Source: Raphanus sativus (lineage: Eukaryota > Streptophyta > Magnoliopsida > Brassicales > Brassicaceae). From it: 64,000 bases of DNA. Under the pieces are notes generated by a model, which was given only the letters and a program-made list of their open reading frames with translations, searched no databases and was not told where the DNA came from. The DNA lies in assembly GCF_000801105.2 (NCBI RefSeq), contig NC_079517.1, forward strand, positions 21,709,579 to 21,773,578, written 5' to 3'. The stretch's first letter is position 1; each line of letters opens with the position of its first letter. Shown here in pieces: positions 1 through 12,171 of the stretch. The position numbers and the translations under genes are program-made.

Positions 1-1031
1 CAGCCGCTTAACTCAAGTGAAGTATCACTGGTTAAATAATCTAGATCTCTGGCCTCAACTGTCGTAATGTTGGCGCAGAAAAAAGTTGATCGATATCCTT
101 TTGAGATATCGAGCGATACACCTTTCGCAGCGCCGATCGATTCATCTGTCGGGATATCGATCGACGGCTTCTAGATCTGCCTAGGCGCGAGCCGAATATG
201 AACACAAGGTCTCAAGGAGGAGCTGTCGCTCTTCTCAACGGGAGACAGGCAAGTTCAAATGGATAATTCAAGATAATCAAAGATCCTAGTGATCTATGTT
301 CTAGTTAGCTAATCTAAAACAAGCATAGGGTGCAATCCATTTGATGAGTACCACAACTTAGCAGTTATAGTTTGGGGCTAATCCCACAAACCTATTTAAA
401 CCCTAGATCTAACAAGTAGACTACTCAGACATAGCTAAGCAATTCATAACAATAGATAGATGAAAGAATTGCATAGATAGAAATAAGTAGAAATACAAAA
501 GGAGATGAGAAATCTCTCCAATCTCTCAAAACAATATAAAACTCTAGTCTCTCTCTCACACTCTCTGCTTTTCTCTTGAAGGTTGTAAAGCTTGCTTCTT
601 TCGAAGGTTGCCGTCAAAAAACACTTAGCAGGAATATTTAAGCATTTCCATTAGGTTAAAAACTCGCCAGGGGCAATCTCGTAATTTGGTGAAGTCTTGG
701 TGAAGTAGTCGGCTAAACCATTTCGTCCTCGATATCGATCGACAACACAGGATGTGTATCGATCGATTATAATCTTCTAGTACGCGGATTTTCTCAGCTA
801 CATCGATCGACGACTCTGGATGAGTATCGATCGATTATGATCGCAATGTTGACTTCCGACTTGGTCTTGAATGGTCAACTCGGGTATATCATCTCTTGTA
901 CTCCAAAATGCTCCAAAACATCACTTTCTCGCAAAATGCTCCTGAACTTGAAAACATACCTAACAGCCTAGAAAACAGATTAAATATATAATAAAATACT
1001 AATATACCATGGTTTAAAACTGGTAATATAC
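1..1031 (-). repeat. Partial LTR, TCGATCGA-rich gypsy family, copy 1
   Basis: Almost collinear with 27,642-28,660 and with 39,480-40,184, including the two spaced pairs of ATCGATCGA palindromes near 735-835. The left part lies outside the window. The right end stops inside the RNase H region of the neighbouring Ty3 pol gene and lacks the last roughly 20 bases of the complete copy, so the border is imprecise. It is either a solo LTR or the end of an element continuing to the left. Orientation is taken from the complete copy, whose genes read on the minus strand. Confidence 0.8.
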
Positions 1032-2573
1032 CTGTTGACTTAAGACAGCTCCAATCCCAGACTTAGAGGCATCAGAATGAAGCTCAAAGACTGAATTAAA
1101 GTCTGGTAAAGCAAGTATAGGTGCTGAACTTAACTTATTCTTGATGATAGCAAAGGCCACAGAAGCCGCAGGTGTCCACGCAAAGATGTTGGTATGTATA
1201 CAGTCGGTGATAGGTGCCATCAAGCTGCTAAACTGAGAAACAAATCGTCGGTAAAACGATGCAAGGCCATGGAAACTCCGTATTTCCGAGATCGTAGTAG
1301 GTTGTGGCCAAGTCTGAATCGCTGACACCTTAGCAGGATCAACGGCCAAGCCTTGGGAAGACACAATATATCCGAGAAAATGAATTTGCGGAGAGCCAAA
1401 TTCACACTTCTTAAGCGTAGCATAGAAGTGATCGCGTTGGAGAACTGAAAGAACCTCGTGCAGATGTTGCATATGTTCTTCTTTTGTCTTGCTAAAGATC
1501 AGAATATCGTCGAAATATACGACAACGAATTTGCCAATAAAAGGCCGTAAGGCTTGGTTCATAACGCGCATAAAGGTACTAGGCGCGTTAGATAAACCAA
1601 ATGGCATAACAAGCCATTCAAAGAGACCCTCTCTGGTTTTAAACGCCGTCTTCCACTCGTCACCGGGGCAAATACGGATTTGATGGTAACCGCTCTTGAG
1701 ATTCAGTTTAGAAAATATTGTGGAAGTCCCAATCTGGTCTAATAAGTCATCAAGACGCGGAATAGGGAATCGGTAACGAACTGTAATCTTATTGATTGCA
1801 CGGCTGTCGACACACATCCGCCATGACCCATCTTTCTTTGAGATTAACAAAGCGGGAACCGCACAAGGGCTAAGACTTTCGCGCAGGAATCCCTTAGCGA
1901 CCAATTCTTCAACTTGACGACGGAGCTCTTCGTGTTCCGATGGGCTCATCCTGTAATGAGAGCGATTAGGCAAAGCAGCATCTGGCATCAAATCGATGCG
2001 GTGTTGTATGTCACGAAGAGGAGGAAGTTGGGAAGGAAGGTCTGCAGGGAAGACGTCAGCAAATTCTGATAAGAGTGGTTTGTACGTCTCTGGAATGTCG
2101 TGACCCTCGAAAACAGAGGAAGGGACCGCGACGAGCAACACCACACAATCTGTCTCTCGTAATGCTGTTACTAACTTTGATTTCTGCAGAAGTAAAACTG
2201 GGTTTGATGATGATGCATGACTGCTAATCATAGCCGGAACCATGGGTTTGAGTGTGATGGTTCTATCGTTGAATCGGAATGTGTAAGTATTGAGATAACC
2301 ATCATGTGTAACTCGACGATCAAATTCCCACGGTCGCCCGAGCAACAGATGACATGCGTCCATAGGGACAAGATCACAGTACACTTCGTCCTTATAGACA
2401 TCACCCACCGAGAACTTAACCAGAGTACGTTTTGTGATAGTAAGTTCGCTTCCTTGATGTAACCAACCTAGCTTGTAAGGCGAGGGATGTGGTTCAACCG
2501 AGAGACTGAGTTTCGGAACTACAGATTCAGCAATCACGTTCTCAGTACTGCCAGAGTCTATTATAAAGTACAC
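1014..2573 (-). pseudogene. Ty3/gypsy pol fragment: protease, RT, start of RNase H
   Basis: This is the pol half of a Ty3 polyprotein. The aspartic protease signature [11 protein letters not shown] is at the N-terminus. The reverse transcriptase follows, with conserved blocks [12 protein letters not shown] and [20 protein letters not shown] and the catalytic motif [11 protein letters not shown]. The RNase H begins at [17 protein letters not shown] and then runs into foreign DNA of an inserted LTR, which adds a few unrelated residues before a stop. The upstream border is a frameshift: gag and pol are separated by two extra bases around 2,570, so the protease frame has no normal start. RNase H active-site residues beyond the first Asp and the whole integrase are absent. 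Identification as Ty3/gypsy is firm; the lineage was not resolved. Confidence 0.9.
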
Positions 2574-3781
2574 ACCTTGCCATTAATCGTGCAGCGCGAA
2601 GAGAACAAGTTCTTTCGTTGGGGAAACTCGTCTGGTGCTTTAGGATTGAGACATGTACGCCTAACCATTAGCAACGAACCCTCATCTGCCTCAAGTTCTT
2701 CTGTCGCTTCATCGCCACTATCATCATAAACAGCCTCGACGTCACGTCCAGAGGTATCCAAGAGAAGACCCCGTGGATTCCGCGTCGGACACGATGAGAC
2801 GCGATGGCCAAGCTCACAGCAAGAAAAGCAACGCACTCCTCCCGGTCGTTGTTGGCGTTGAGCATCACTGGGAGTGTTTGTGGCCTCTGTTTTTGCTGTA
2901 GAATTATCAGAGGACGACGGGACTGCTGACGTTGTCGTATTTTGACGAGATTGACGATTCCCACTCCACGGTTGATAGTTGGAGCGAGTTTGAGCTTCCA
3001 CTGTTATTGCTTGTTGGTGAGCCTCTGACACAGTTTGAGGTCTGAACAAATTCAAAGTGGCCTGAATCTGTTGTCGTAAACCTCCCACAAAGCGCATTAC
3101 TAGTTGTTGCTCGGTGTCTCGAATCTCAACACGGTTCATGATCTTGAAAAACTCGGTTGCATATTCGTCGACAGTTCGGGATCCTTGCCGCAAATTCTGA
3201 AGTTTCTGAAACATCAACTGCTCATAATTGTAAGGAAGAAAGTTCTTCCTCATCTCCTTCTTGAGTTTATCCCATGTTAGGATTTTAGATTTTCCCAAAC
3301 GAGCACGAGTTGTCTTGGATTGAAGCCACCAAGCTGCGGCTCGATCACGGAAACGGATGGCGACAAGAGGAACACATCGATCCAGTGGTACTTCCTTAAA
3401 TTCTAAGATTTCCTCGACGGTGACAAACCAATCGAGTAACTCTTCTGGTGCAGTAGAACCATTGAATTCTGGGATCTCGAGTTTGAAGGAAGATTTCCAG
3501 CGATTGTCGGAGTCATCTTCTGAATCTGAATCATCGTTGTTGTTGGTAGTGCGAAGAGCTTGATCCTGGCGAAGTGCAGCGAATGGATTTTTATCCTCCT
3601 CTGAATCATCGTCGTCATCAGCTCGAGTAGTACGTGTACGTTGAACCGGAGTTGCTGTACGCTGTGTATTAATGGCCGCGATAGATGCTGTGAGGTTTGC
3701 GATCTGAACTTGAAGGTCCGCTAGAGCTTTCTGCGTAACCTCGGCTTCAGATGGCTCTACAGCCTTCTTAGGTCTTGGCAT
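2561..3781 (-). pseudogene. Ty3/gypsy gag
   Basis: Capsid-nucleocapsid polyprotein. The likely start is the ATG at 3,781, giving MPRPKKAVEP. A short coiled-coil-prone stretch follows, then an acidic Asp/Ser-rich linker. The retrotransposon gag domain covers about residues 110-230, with WWLQSK and the block YATEFFKIMNR. A CCHC knuckle CFSCCELGHRVSSC lies at about residue 330. The frame closes at TAA just where the protease should begin; the protease continues in another frame after a 2-bp expansion, so gag and pol were once one reading frame. The primer-binding site is 25 bases upstream of the start. Confidence 0.85.
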
Positions 3782-3805
3782 TGAATCGTAGGAGCGTAGT
3801 GCTGT

Positions 3806-3816
3806 CTCTGATACCA
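3806..3816 (-). other. Primer-binding site for initiator tRNA-Met
   Basis: The minus strand reads TGGTATCAGAG, the usual complement of the 3' end of plant initiator tRNA-Met. It lies three bases inside the LTR and upstream of gag, which fixes the 5' side of the Ty3 element. Confidence 0.85.
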
Positions 3817-3819
3817 ACC

Positions 3820-4202
3820 TGGCGCAGCGTAAAAATAGTTTGAACAGTCAATCGAACAAGTAATCTTGTAAGAGACAGTTCTTTTGCTCAATCAAGAGAT
3901 TCGAATGTACTTCTTGAGACCAAACTTCCTATAATGATGAAGTTAATCAAATCAGAATAAGGGTAAAAGCCAAAGCTCTGTAGTTTATTAAAATCAAAGA
4001 TAAAAATAACATGAAACACAAAGTGCCGCTTATAAAGCGATTCTCAAAGACACAAACCGTCTAGGAGAATGTTTATAATTATCTAAAACAATAAATAAAG
4101 ATAATGATGAAAAAGACCAAACACTCGAAAGAAAAGGAAAACTTAAACAGGAAGAAAAGTAGTTATGTTGGCGCCAAATGAGTAGATGCCCCTGCATCAA
4201 CA
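3820..4202 (-). repeat. 5' LTR of the Ty3 element (single copy visible)
   Basis: A 383-bp stretch between the primer-binding site and the interrupted CACTA gene. On the minus strand it begins TGTTGATGCAGGGGC and ends CTGCGCCA, giving the TG...CA ends of an LTR. It contains TATA-like stretches (TTATAAAC, CTTTATAAG). No second copy is in the window, so the outer border is inferred from the TG end and from where the CACTA intron sequence resumes. Confidence 0.6.
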
Positions 4203-4223
4203 TGACATATAAATATGGATAAT

Positions 4224-5271
4224 TTACCGTGAAACTTGGGTAGTCTTGCTCCTAACCCAAGTGTTCCACACTTGAATGGATAGGACGTTGCTGGGTTTTA
4301 ATTGTAATATCTCAGCAGCAGTCTTCGCTGCCCGTACTTGTGACACTAGCCTTGACTTCCCAGCCCTCCACAAGCTTCCCAACTGCTTGAAAATAACAGC
4401 TTTATGCCACTCTTCTTGCAAGTTAAACTTCCCCTGCATCAAAATAAGCAAAGGTCAAACATGTTTATAATGTCGTATTGTTGTTCAATAAAGCATATAT
4501 ATACAAACCTGAATTTCTTCCCACATTGTTGCTTTAGTCGCTGCATCAAGTCTTCTCCAATCAGAAAGTGTTACCGGAACATGTTCCCTCACAAGAGGAC
4601 CAAGAAAAGATGATAGTGTTACTGAACCAGGTCCAACATGCTCACCAAAGTCAGTGAATGTGACCGCAACCTTTTCATTAGGATTTTCAGCCACTCTACG
4701 CATCTTTGTTGGTCCTCTTCTATTTTTTTCTTTCACTTCTTCCCCTGGTAGCTCAACTCCTTTGTTACTAGGAATCTCATCATCTTGAGAATTGCTGATT
4801 TCTTCGTTCCCTTCCTCATTGAGAACTTCATCTTCTACCATATTAGCAGGTTCTCCTTCATCCTCTTTCTGTTCCTGTCCTTTCAAAACAAGCTTCTCCT
4901 TCTTCTTTATCATCTTCAGACCTTGCCTTCACATCTTGATCAGCCACTGGTGTTACATCTTCCACTGTTACATCTTCTACCTCATCATCTCGCAGAATAT
5001 ATTCTGGTGTAACATCTTCTAGCTCATCATCTCGCGGAATATATTCTGGTGTAACATCTTCTAGCTCATCTTCTACCTCGTCATCTTGAGCAGCCACTTT
5101 CTTGATTCTACTACTTCTTCTCGTTGGCGTTAGAACTAAAGCCTTTGTTGGGGCAGCCACTTTCTTTGTTGTTCTTTTCTTCACTGTTAGTGTTGGATCT
5201 ACTACATCCAAGCCTTGATTACGTCTACTCCGACGAGAACCAACTTGTCCTCCTCCTCTTGTCTTTGCCAT
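4224..5271 (-). pseudogene. Ptta/En/Spm-type plant transposase family protein, broken
   Basis: The predicted start is the ATG at 5,271 (MAKTRGGGQVGSRR). A basic N-terminus is followed by a long acidic, Val/Glu/Asp-rich linker with a direct repeat of about nine residues (DDELEDVTPEYI). Around 4,890-4,913 the frame shifts by one base. The second frame carries the conserved domain (VTFTDFGEHVGPGS, then LVREHVPVTLSDWRRLD) seen in the plant transposase family Ptta/En/Spm. An intron at 4,434-4,508 with GT-AG borders joins WEEIQ to GKFNLQEEWHKAV. A further donor site, CG/GTAAAT, follows VSR; the Ty3 LTR lies about 20 bases into that intron, so downstream exons are separated or lost. It is probably the first gene of a CACTA element whose right terminus is at 5,882. 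Confidence 0.7.
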
Positions 5272-5759
5272 TTCTGAAACTGATAAACGAAGAAATGCAT
5301 GTTCAAATCGAAACTGATAAATTGATAATATGAAAATCAAAACCAAACTAAAAATCAAAACCGAATTGCATGTTCAAATCGAAACTGAAAATCACAAACT
5401 TTCACATGAATCAAAATCAAATCCCAAAATCGAATTGTTTTGCAAAAATCGAATCCCAAAATCACATGAAGAAACAATATCAATCGATGAGATATAACAC
5501 TCGAGAGTTTCTGAGAAACATACCTGCTGAAGCTTCGATTCGAGAGAACACTCGGGAGTTTCTGAGAAACAGTGAGAAAGTGAAGAGAGTGAAGAATGAT
5601 CTAGAGTTTAAGGAATCGAGGCGTATTTGTTTACTTAATTTTTTTTTTTGCTTTAAAATAATATATTTTTACATTTACGATAGCTAATACCTTTGGATCT
5701 GCAATGGTAAGGCAGCTTCACTTTGTTAATTTACGCGGCCAAATTCTTTTCTTTTCCCA

Positions 5760-5882
5760 CATTTACAAATATAGCGTTTCAGTTTAATAAACGCTATTAG
5801 AAAGGCCAGTGTTGGTATACAATAGCAGAGCTGTAAAAAACGCTATACTAGAACGCTATTAATACCCACATTTTCTGTAGTA
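5760..5882 (-). repeat. CACTA-type terminus with subterminal repeats
   Basis: Read on the minus strand from 5,882 the DNA begins TACTACAGAAAATGTGGG, one base off the CACTACA terminus of CACTA transposons. Four copies of a TAGCGTT/AACGCTA motif in both orientations follow within 120 bp, the usual subterminal arrangement for transposase binding. It lies about 490 bp upstream of the transposase-family gene in the expected orientation. The far terminus was not found. Confidence 0.6.
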
Positions 5883-6590
5883 CGCTGCCCACTTGCCAAT
5901 TGAAGATTAGTTGTGGTGTCTCTTTCTCGAGTTATGGCATGTAGTTTTATCTACTTTTACTAAGTTTCGGATAATGTAATGTCTACTTTTACTAAGTTTC
6001 AGATAATGTCTAGTTAGACAATATAAATCCCTTAATTTCACCTACTTATACATAGTTATAATTATTAAATTTCTGTAACTGACTCTTTACATTTTGACCA
6101 AACTCTATTTATATAAACTATTTTTTATTTGAAATTCAATAAATATATTAATAACAACAATTGTGTCCAAACAATAACATAATAAAACATTCCAAATCTA
6201 AAAGTGTGATTTAGATCAATTTAGAATAACTTTGTATTAGATTGTGTGTTTGTTTGTTGAAGATTTATTAAGATGTAAATTTCACCAATCTTGACAATTA
6301 CACCAGCTCTTACAAAGGTTTCAGAAGTTATGGAGAAAGATATCCGAATTTCATGGATCAGGCCTGGATGGTCCGCGATATGGTCCTGGTTGGGTTGTAA
6401 TTATGCAAATTTCTGTTGGCTTTGTGGTCTTTTAATAATTTTTCTGATTTAATTAAAGATACATTTAATTCCAAATCCGGTCAGTTTCGGGCAGGAGTAT
6501 CTCAGATCATTTTTTACGGGCAGGAGCACCTGAGCGTTTGATTCCTCATTATATTACATTTGTTTAAACGTAAGGCAACATAAGCATCTC
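5883..6590. other. AT-rich intergenic DNA
   Basis: No gene recognised. The only structure seen is a roughly 35-bp tandem duplication near 5,950-6,015 (unit containing CTACTTTTACTAAGTTTC) followed by low-complexity AT sequence. Confidence 0.5.
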
Positions 6591-6591
6591 T

Positions 6592-7392
6592 TTTTTTTGT
6601 CAACCCAATTTCCATTAATTGGAAACAAGTGCCCAATGGGCATTACAAGTACAAAGAGATTCGAAGGCCCAAATATAAACCCTATAGCCCATTACAACTA
6701 TAAGATGAGTATTACACAAAACCTAAGCACGTGGATACACGTGTTAGCTAGAGGAATGGACTATGGGTGGTGAGAAAGTTCTCGACACAATCCAGATCTT
6801 CTCGCCGGAGGTTACTGTTCCGATCATCCCTCCTCCTCCTTCTATACTTCCTTCGCTTGTCTTTCAGGAGATGACGCATGAAGACCTACCGCTCCATTCG
6901 AATCTGCTTTGAAACCCACATGCAGCGATCGCTGGATCTTCAAACTTTGGGCTCTACAAGACCATCGATCTTCAAAACTCTGGGATAATCCAATTAATCA
7001 AAAGTCAGATTATTTGCTAGGACGTTTTTTACAAAACCCCAGCTTTACTGAATCTGCTTCCAATCAATTAGACTTATCCAATAACTTCGAATCTCAGCCA
7101 AGAAGGAGAAACTTCCTTGTTTATATCAATAAGAAGATGAAATTACTCTCCGTTGGAAGAGATCTAGCACTCGGTGCCCACAAGAGAACAAACTGAAGCT
7201 CCGGAATAAAGAGATTGAAGCATGCATGGGGAGGAAAAGAAAAACACACCAAAAGTCGCCACCGCGAATAACATCAGTATCGCCTTGCAAAAGTAAGATC
7301 CGCTTAAAAGGAAACATAGATCGAAAATATACACATCAAAAAAAACAAAATCTCTCTCTTTCTCTCTATTCCTTGTGAAAGATTTATTTTGG
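6592..7392 (-). mobile_element. Possible 3' part of a second LINE-like element
   Basis: On the minus strand the segment ends with AATTGGGTTGACAAAAAAAA, a short 3' tail resembling those of plant LINEs, preceded by pyrimidine/purine-mixed sequence without a long reading frame. The poly(T) of the neighbouring full LINE starts immediately to the right, so two retroposons may sit back to back. No coding domain was recognised; the call rests on the tail alone. Confidence 0.3.
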
Positions 7393-7425
7393 TTTTTTTT
7401 TTTTTTTGTCGACCAGATTACAGAC

Positions 7426-10400
7426 TCATGTGGACTCTGTAAACCAAACTGGTAGCTCTGTATCCATATGGACAGTAAACGACGACTGTTGCCTCACACC
7501 GCGTGCTAAGCTATCCGCCTTTTTGTTTTGTGTCCTTGATATATGAATAATCTCCGAGCTGTGAAAACTTCTCTTGAGACTTCTGATGTCTTCTAAATAA
7601 TTTGCAAACGCCGGCCACTCTTCTGGTTCCGAAACCATCTTCACCAATTGAGAACAATCCGTTGCAAAAGTTACATTAAATTGCCGTAAATTCCTCATAC
7701 ATTCCATTGCCCAAATGAGAGCCTCGATCTCTGTGTGTAATGGGGACTGACTAGTCCTTGTGTTTCTAGCTCCTGCTAGGCCCTCAAATCCTTCTAGAGT
7801 ACTATACCAACCTTGTCCTGAGAAATTATCCTTAGATTTCCACGATCCATCCGTAAAACACCACCGTCCCGGGCGAATTGGTAGTGCTAACTCTGTTTGT
7901 ACAACACGAGCCGAATCTTTAACCACAGCTTGTTGAGCTTCCTTCCAGATTAAAGACTCTGTCATAGCCAATTTGAGGGTATCCCTAGGATCCATGTCAA
8001 AGTTACTGAAGACTTTATTATTTCGTCCTTTCCATATATACCAAAGTATCCACGCGAAATGATGATCTTCCATTGTTGGTTGAATTCGCCAAAAAAGGTA
8101 ATCCATATTCGTAAATAAAGATTGTCCTGGGAAATGATCTGGATGCGAAGAAATACATGATAGTGCCCAAACCTGGACAGCTGGTGGACATTCAAAGAAA
8201 ACATGATTTATGGATTCCTCTGATGCTCCACATCTGTCACAGCCAATATCCCCCTGAAGACCCCGTGCTTTCAGATTCTTCCGAACTGCTATACACCCTG
8301 ACAGTATTTGCCATAGAAATGCTTCATCTTTGGTGGACAGCGCACTTTCCAACACTGAGCCTTAAGATCTGTAGTCGTGGGGCCGAATTCTACTGCCCCT
8401 ATTCCACGATCCGGGTACACCCGTTCTAATTGGTATCCTGATTTAACTGTATATTTTCCATTTTTGGTAAAATGCCAGCCATCCCGATCAACCATTTGTG
8501 TCCTGCTTAAAGGTATGCTTTCAACAATCTTAACCTCCTCAGGTTCCATAATTTCCAGTAAAGCCAATGTATTCCATGTGCGTGACGTAGCACTTATAAG
8601 AGAGTCGACCGTGAGGTCTGGTAGAAGAACATTTTGTTTTTTATTTGCTGGTCTCGGGCGGTCGGTTGGGAGCCAAGGATCATTCCATACTGATATGGAA
8701 GATCCTGATCCCACCCTTTTGATTAGTCCTTTGCTAACCAGAGATCTAGCAGAAACTATACTACGCCAACCGTAGGATGACGAGTACGATCGAATCGGTT
8801 CTAGGGGTGAAGCATTCCTAAAATACCGACCTTTAAAAACACGAGAAAATAGAGCATTTGGCTGATCTATTAGTCTCCATAGTTGCTTAGCAAGCATGGC
8901 TGTGTTGACATCTGTAAGATCTCTAAACCCCAGCCCTCCATCATCCTTATGAACACAGACCTTATCCCATGATTTCCAATGTAATCCTTTTGTGTTACCA
9001 CTAGGGCTCCACCAAAATTGTGCTACCGCACTAGTGAGTTTCTTCATGACCGTTTTTGGTATTCGGAAACAGGACATGATATGATTAGGGAGGGCAGTGA
9101 CCACCGATTTTATGATTACCTCCTTCCCTCCTTTAGTAAAAAATTTAAAAGTCCATCCATTAACTCTATTATTTAACCTCTCCTGAACAAAGCCAAAAAC
9201 TTGAACCTTAGAGCCTCCTAAATTTTCTGGGATCCCCAGATACGATCCCATTCCTCCCCGATTTTGAATGCCCAAAATATCCCTCAGCTCTTGTTGAGTT
9301 GTTTCATCAATCTTGTGTCCAAACTGAATTGACGATTTCTGGAAATTTATTTGCTGTCCCGAAACCTTCTCATATTCTTTAAGAATTACCAAAATAGCCT
9401 GACATTCCTCCTTCTGTGCTCTACAAAAGAAAATACTATCATCCGCAAAAAACAGATGAGATATTGACGGACAAGCCCTTGCTACCTTTATTCCAGTCAA
9501 CATTTTCTCATTTTCTGCCTTTTTAATATTTGCTATTAGTGCTTCGGTACACATAATAAACAAATAAGGAGATAATGGGTCCCCCTGCCGTAGACCTCTA
9601 TTTGGAACTATCTGTCCCCGTGGTTGCCCATTTAAAAGGACCCTATACTGTACCGACGAGATACATTCCATCATCAACTTGACCCAATGCTGATCAAACC
9701 CCATTTTTTGAAGTAATGCCTGAATAAAATTCCATTCCACTCGGTCATAAGCTTTACTCATGTCCGTTTTAATAGCCATAAATTTATGTTGGCATGCCTT
9801 ATTCGTCCTCATCCCATGAAACATCTCTTGAGCAATTAATATATTATCAGAAATCAATCTCCCTGCCACAAAAGCCGACTGTGTTTCCGAAATCAACGCA
9901 GGAAGGCAAGCCTTAAGTCGTTGACACAATACCTTTGAAATAATTTTATATCCTACATTACAGAGGCTTATTGGCCGAAGCTCGGTCATCCTTGTCGGTC
10001 GTTCAATTTTAGGTATCAAACAAATATTCGTAATGTTTAACCTTTCATCCAACTTTCCTGTAGCCAAAAAGTTATTGACCAATTCCAAGACATCCTGTTT
10101 AATAATGTGCCACGAGTGTTGAAAAAACAGCGCCGTCATGCCATCCGGCCCCGGTGCCTTCTCCGGATGCATCATAAACAAAGCTTGTCGCACCTCCTCC
10201 TCAGTGGCAGGCTGAATTAGGCGCTGATTCATCTGCTGAGAAATAGTTGGTTTTATTTCGTCTAGAAAACCATCAAATTCCATAGGCGACGTAGTAGCAA
10301 AAAGATCATCAAAATAATCCACAGCGACCTTTTCAATTCTTTGATCCTCAACCACCCAGTTCCCATTAGTATCATATAGACCCACTATACGATTACGCGC

Positions 10401-11510
10401 CCGTCGCTGCTTCGTTAAAGCATGGAAGAACTTTGTACCAAGATCTCCTGCCGTATTCCATGTGTTCCTACTTTTTTGTTGCCAATATTCCTCCTCATCC
10501 TTATAGGCCTCTTGTAGTTTCCTAGACACTTCCAAAATATCTTCTTGAGTTCTATTATCATCTGTTTGTACTTCCTCTAAAGCTTTTTGTAGTTCCGCTA
10601 TTTTCTCTTTTCCATAAGGAGGATTATTTTTCCGCCAGATAGAAATTTCTTTCCGGCAGTTGGTAATCTTAGATACAATATCCCCTTGATTCCTTTCTGG
10701 ATTCCTCATCTCTCTTGTCCATCCTCTGGTAATGGATTCCAAAAACCCATCCTTCCCAATCCAACGTTTATCAAATCTAAATTGTCTTTTGCCCTTAATG
10801 ATTTTATCTTCGAGATAAGCCACAACTGGTCTATGATCCGAACCCACTAATCGCAGATATTCTGTGTATGATTTTGGGAACAGGGAGTGCCATTCCTCAT
10901 TTGCTAGAGCCCGATCTAGGCGACACCGAATCATAGTTGCTTTACCATTAACTTTCCGTCTTCCTTGCCAAGATAGTTTATTTCCCCGAGCAGGAAATTC
11001 CAAAAGTCCACTATTACGAATCATATTATTAAAAGATACAAAAGAATCAGCTCCTCGTAACGGCCCTCCTTCTTTCTCATGATTTCCAGTAATCTCATTT
11101 AGATCTCCAATGATAAACCATGGATCATCTCTAGAAATACCATATCTGGTAAGTCTTTCCCAAACTTGATCTCTCAGTTTTTGAACTGGATCCCCATACA
11201 CAAAAGTCATAAATATCTTCTTCCCCATTGTCTCTGCCTCTACATCTATCATCCTTGGACTTGAATATAAAACATTAACCTGATAATCATTATTATAATA
11301 TAATGCCAATCCTCCACTTGTTCCATTTGGGTCCACCGTTATTAGATTATCATATCCAAAATGTGATTGGAATCCTTGAACAAAAGCAAAATCCTGTTTT
11401 GTTTCTGATAAAAATAAGAATTCTGGTTTGTGTTGATGCCATATCTCCCGAAGATAACTAATAGTCCATTTACTTCCCATACCTCTACAATTCCAGCTTA
11501 ATATCTTCAT
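7426..11510 (-). pseudogene. LINE ORF2: AP endonuclease, RT, zf-RVT, RNase H (frameshifted)
   Basis: The ATG at 11,510 opens with MKILSWNCRGMGSKW, the start of the AP-like endonuclease; GDLNEI and the catalytic GSDHRPV follow. The reverse transcriptase has AFVAGRLISDN, TDMSKAYDRVEW, GLRQGDPLSPYLF and FADDSIFF, whose two Asp residues are catalytic. The first frame ends at 8,289. From about 8,330 the next frame continues after a one-base loss, with the zinc-binding region (CDRCGASEESINHVFFEC) and an RNase H (FTDGSWK, HTEIEALIWAM, TDCSQLVKM, KADSLARG) that still has its acidic residues. Normal role: cut DNA and copy LINE RNA at the nick. Apart from the single frameshift it is well preserved, which suggests a fairly recent insertion. 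Confidence 0.9.
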
Positions 11511-12171
11511 AAATTTTTTTAATCCTACTCCTTTGAGCTAGTAGTACTCGGGTATGATGAAACCCGCCATACTCATGAATCCATATATCTCTCCAATAGC
11601 AAAATATGTTGTTACCAGAATTTACCCACCCTTTAGCTACTCCACTTCCTGTCTTTCTGTTTTGTTTTGATATCACGTGATTAGCATTAGAATGTTCCCA
11701 TTCCTCCTTCCAACCCCATAACCAGAACCACCACCAATCAACAAACCCGTCCTGTGAAAAAAGGTGACAGAAATCGATGCCAAATGCTGATTTTATTAAT
11801 CTCCGATACCATATGATCAGTGTACAAGCTATATAATTATTCCAATCCCAACTCCAGAATATTTTAAAAATCTCAGTACGTAGACATCCCATCTTCCATA
11901 ATACATCCGTGAGTAACTTCATCACCCAAATAAGTCTCCAAAATAATTCCTTCATTATCCAGTATGTAATACTTTCTCTTTGTCCTGTCTGAAAAATACA
12001 TCCACTACATTGGTTCCACCTATACAGATGCACTTGGTTTAATGGGACCAAAGTTAACATCTCAAAGAACGTGGCTTCCGCAGCCGTTAAAAACCAACTC
12101 TTTCCTTTAACCCCAAACCATGATTCATTCCTTCTCATACCTGTCCACAAAAGAGGAATAGATGAACACAC
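11485..12171 (-). other. 228-codon Trp-rich open frame in the ORF1 position of the LINE
   Basis: An uninterrupted frame overlaps the start of ORF2 by 26 bases. It contains at least 20 Trp residues (for example VDWWWFWLWGWKEEW) and no zinc knuckle or DUF4283-like gag domain, which plant LINE ORF1 proteins normally have. The first codons may not be the true start. It may be a chance frame in a Trp-rich reading of the 5' untranslated region, or a very diverged ORF1. Function is not recognised. Confidence 0.3.

Larger units (their letters stand above)
1014..4202 (-). mobile_element. Truncated Ty3/gypsy retrotransposon
   Basis: In minus-strand order it shows an LTR, a primer-binding site, gag, protease, reverse transcriptase and the first residues of RNase H. 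The rest of RNase H, the integrase and the 3' LTR are missing because a TCGATCGA-type LTR occupies the DNA from about position 1,031 leftward. The element itself lies in an intron of a CACTA-type gene on its right. It is therefore younger than the CACTA gene and older than the copy-1 LTR. It cannot move by itself. Confidence 0.85.

Noticed and set aside
6909..7196. 95-codon plus-strand ORF between the LINE tails
   Set aside because: No similarity or codon bias recognised; probably chance in LINE-like 3' DNA.
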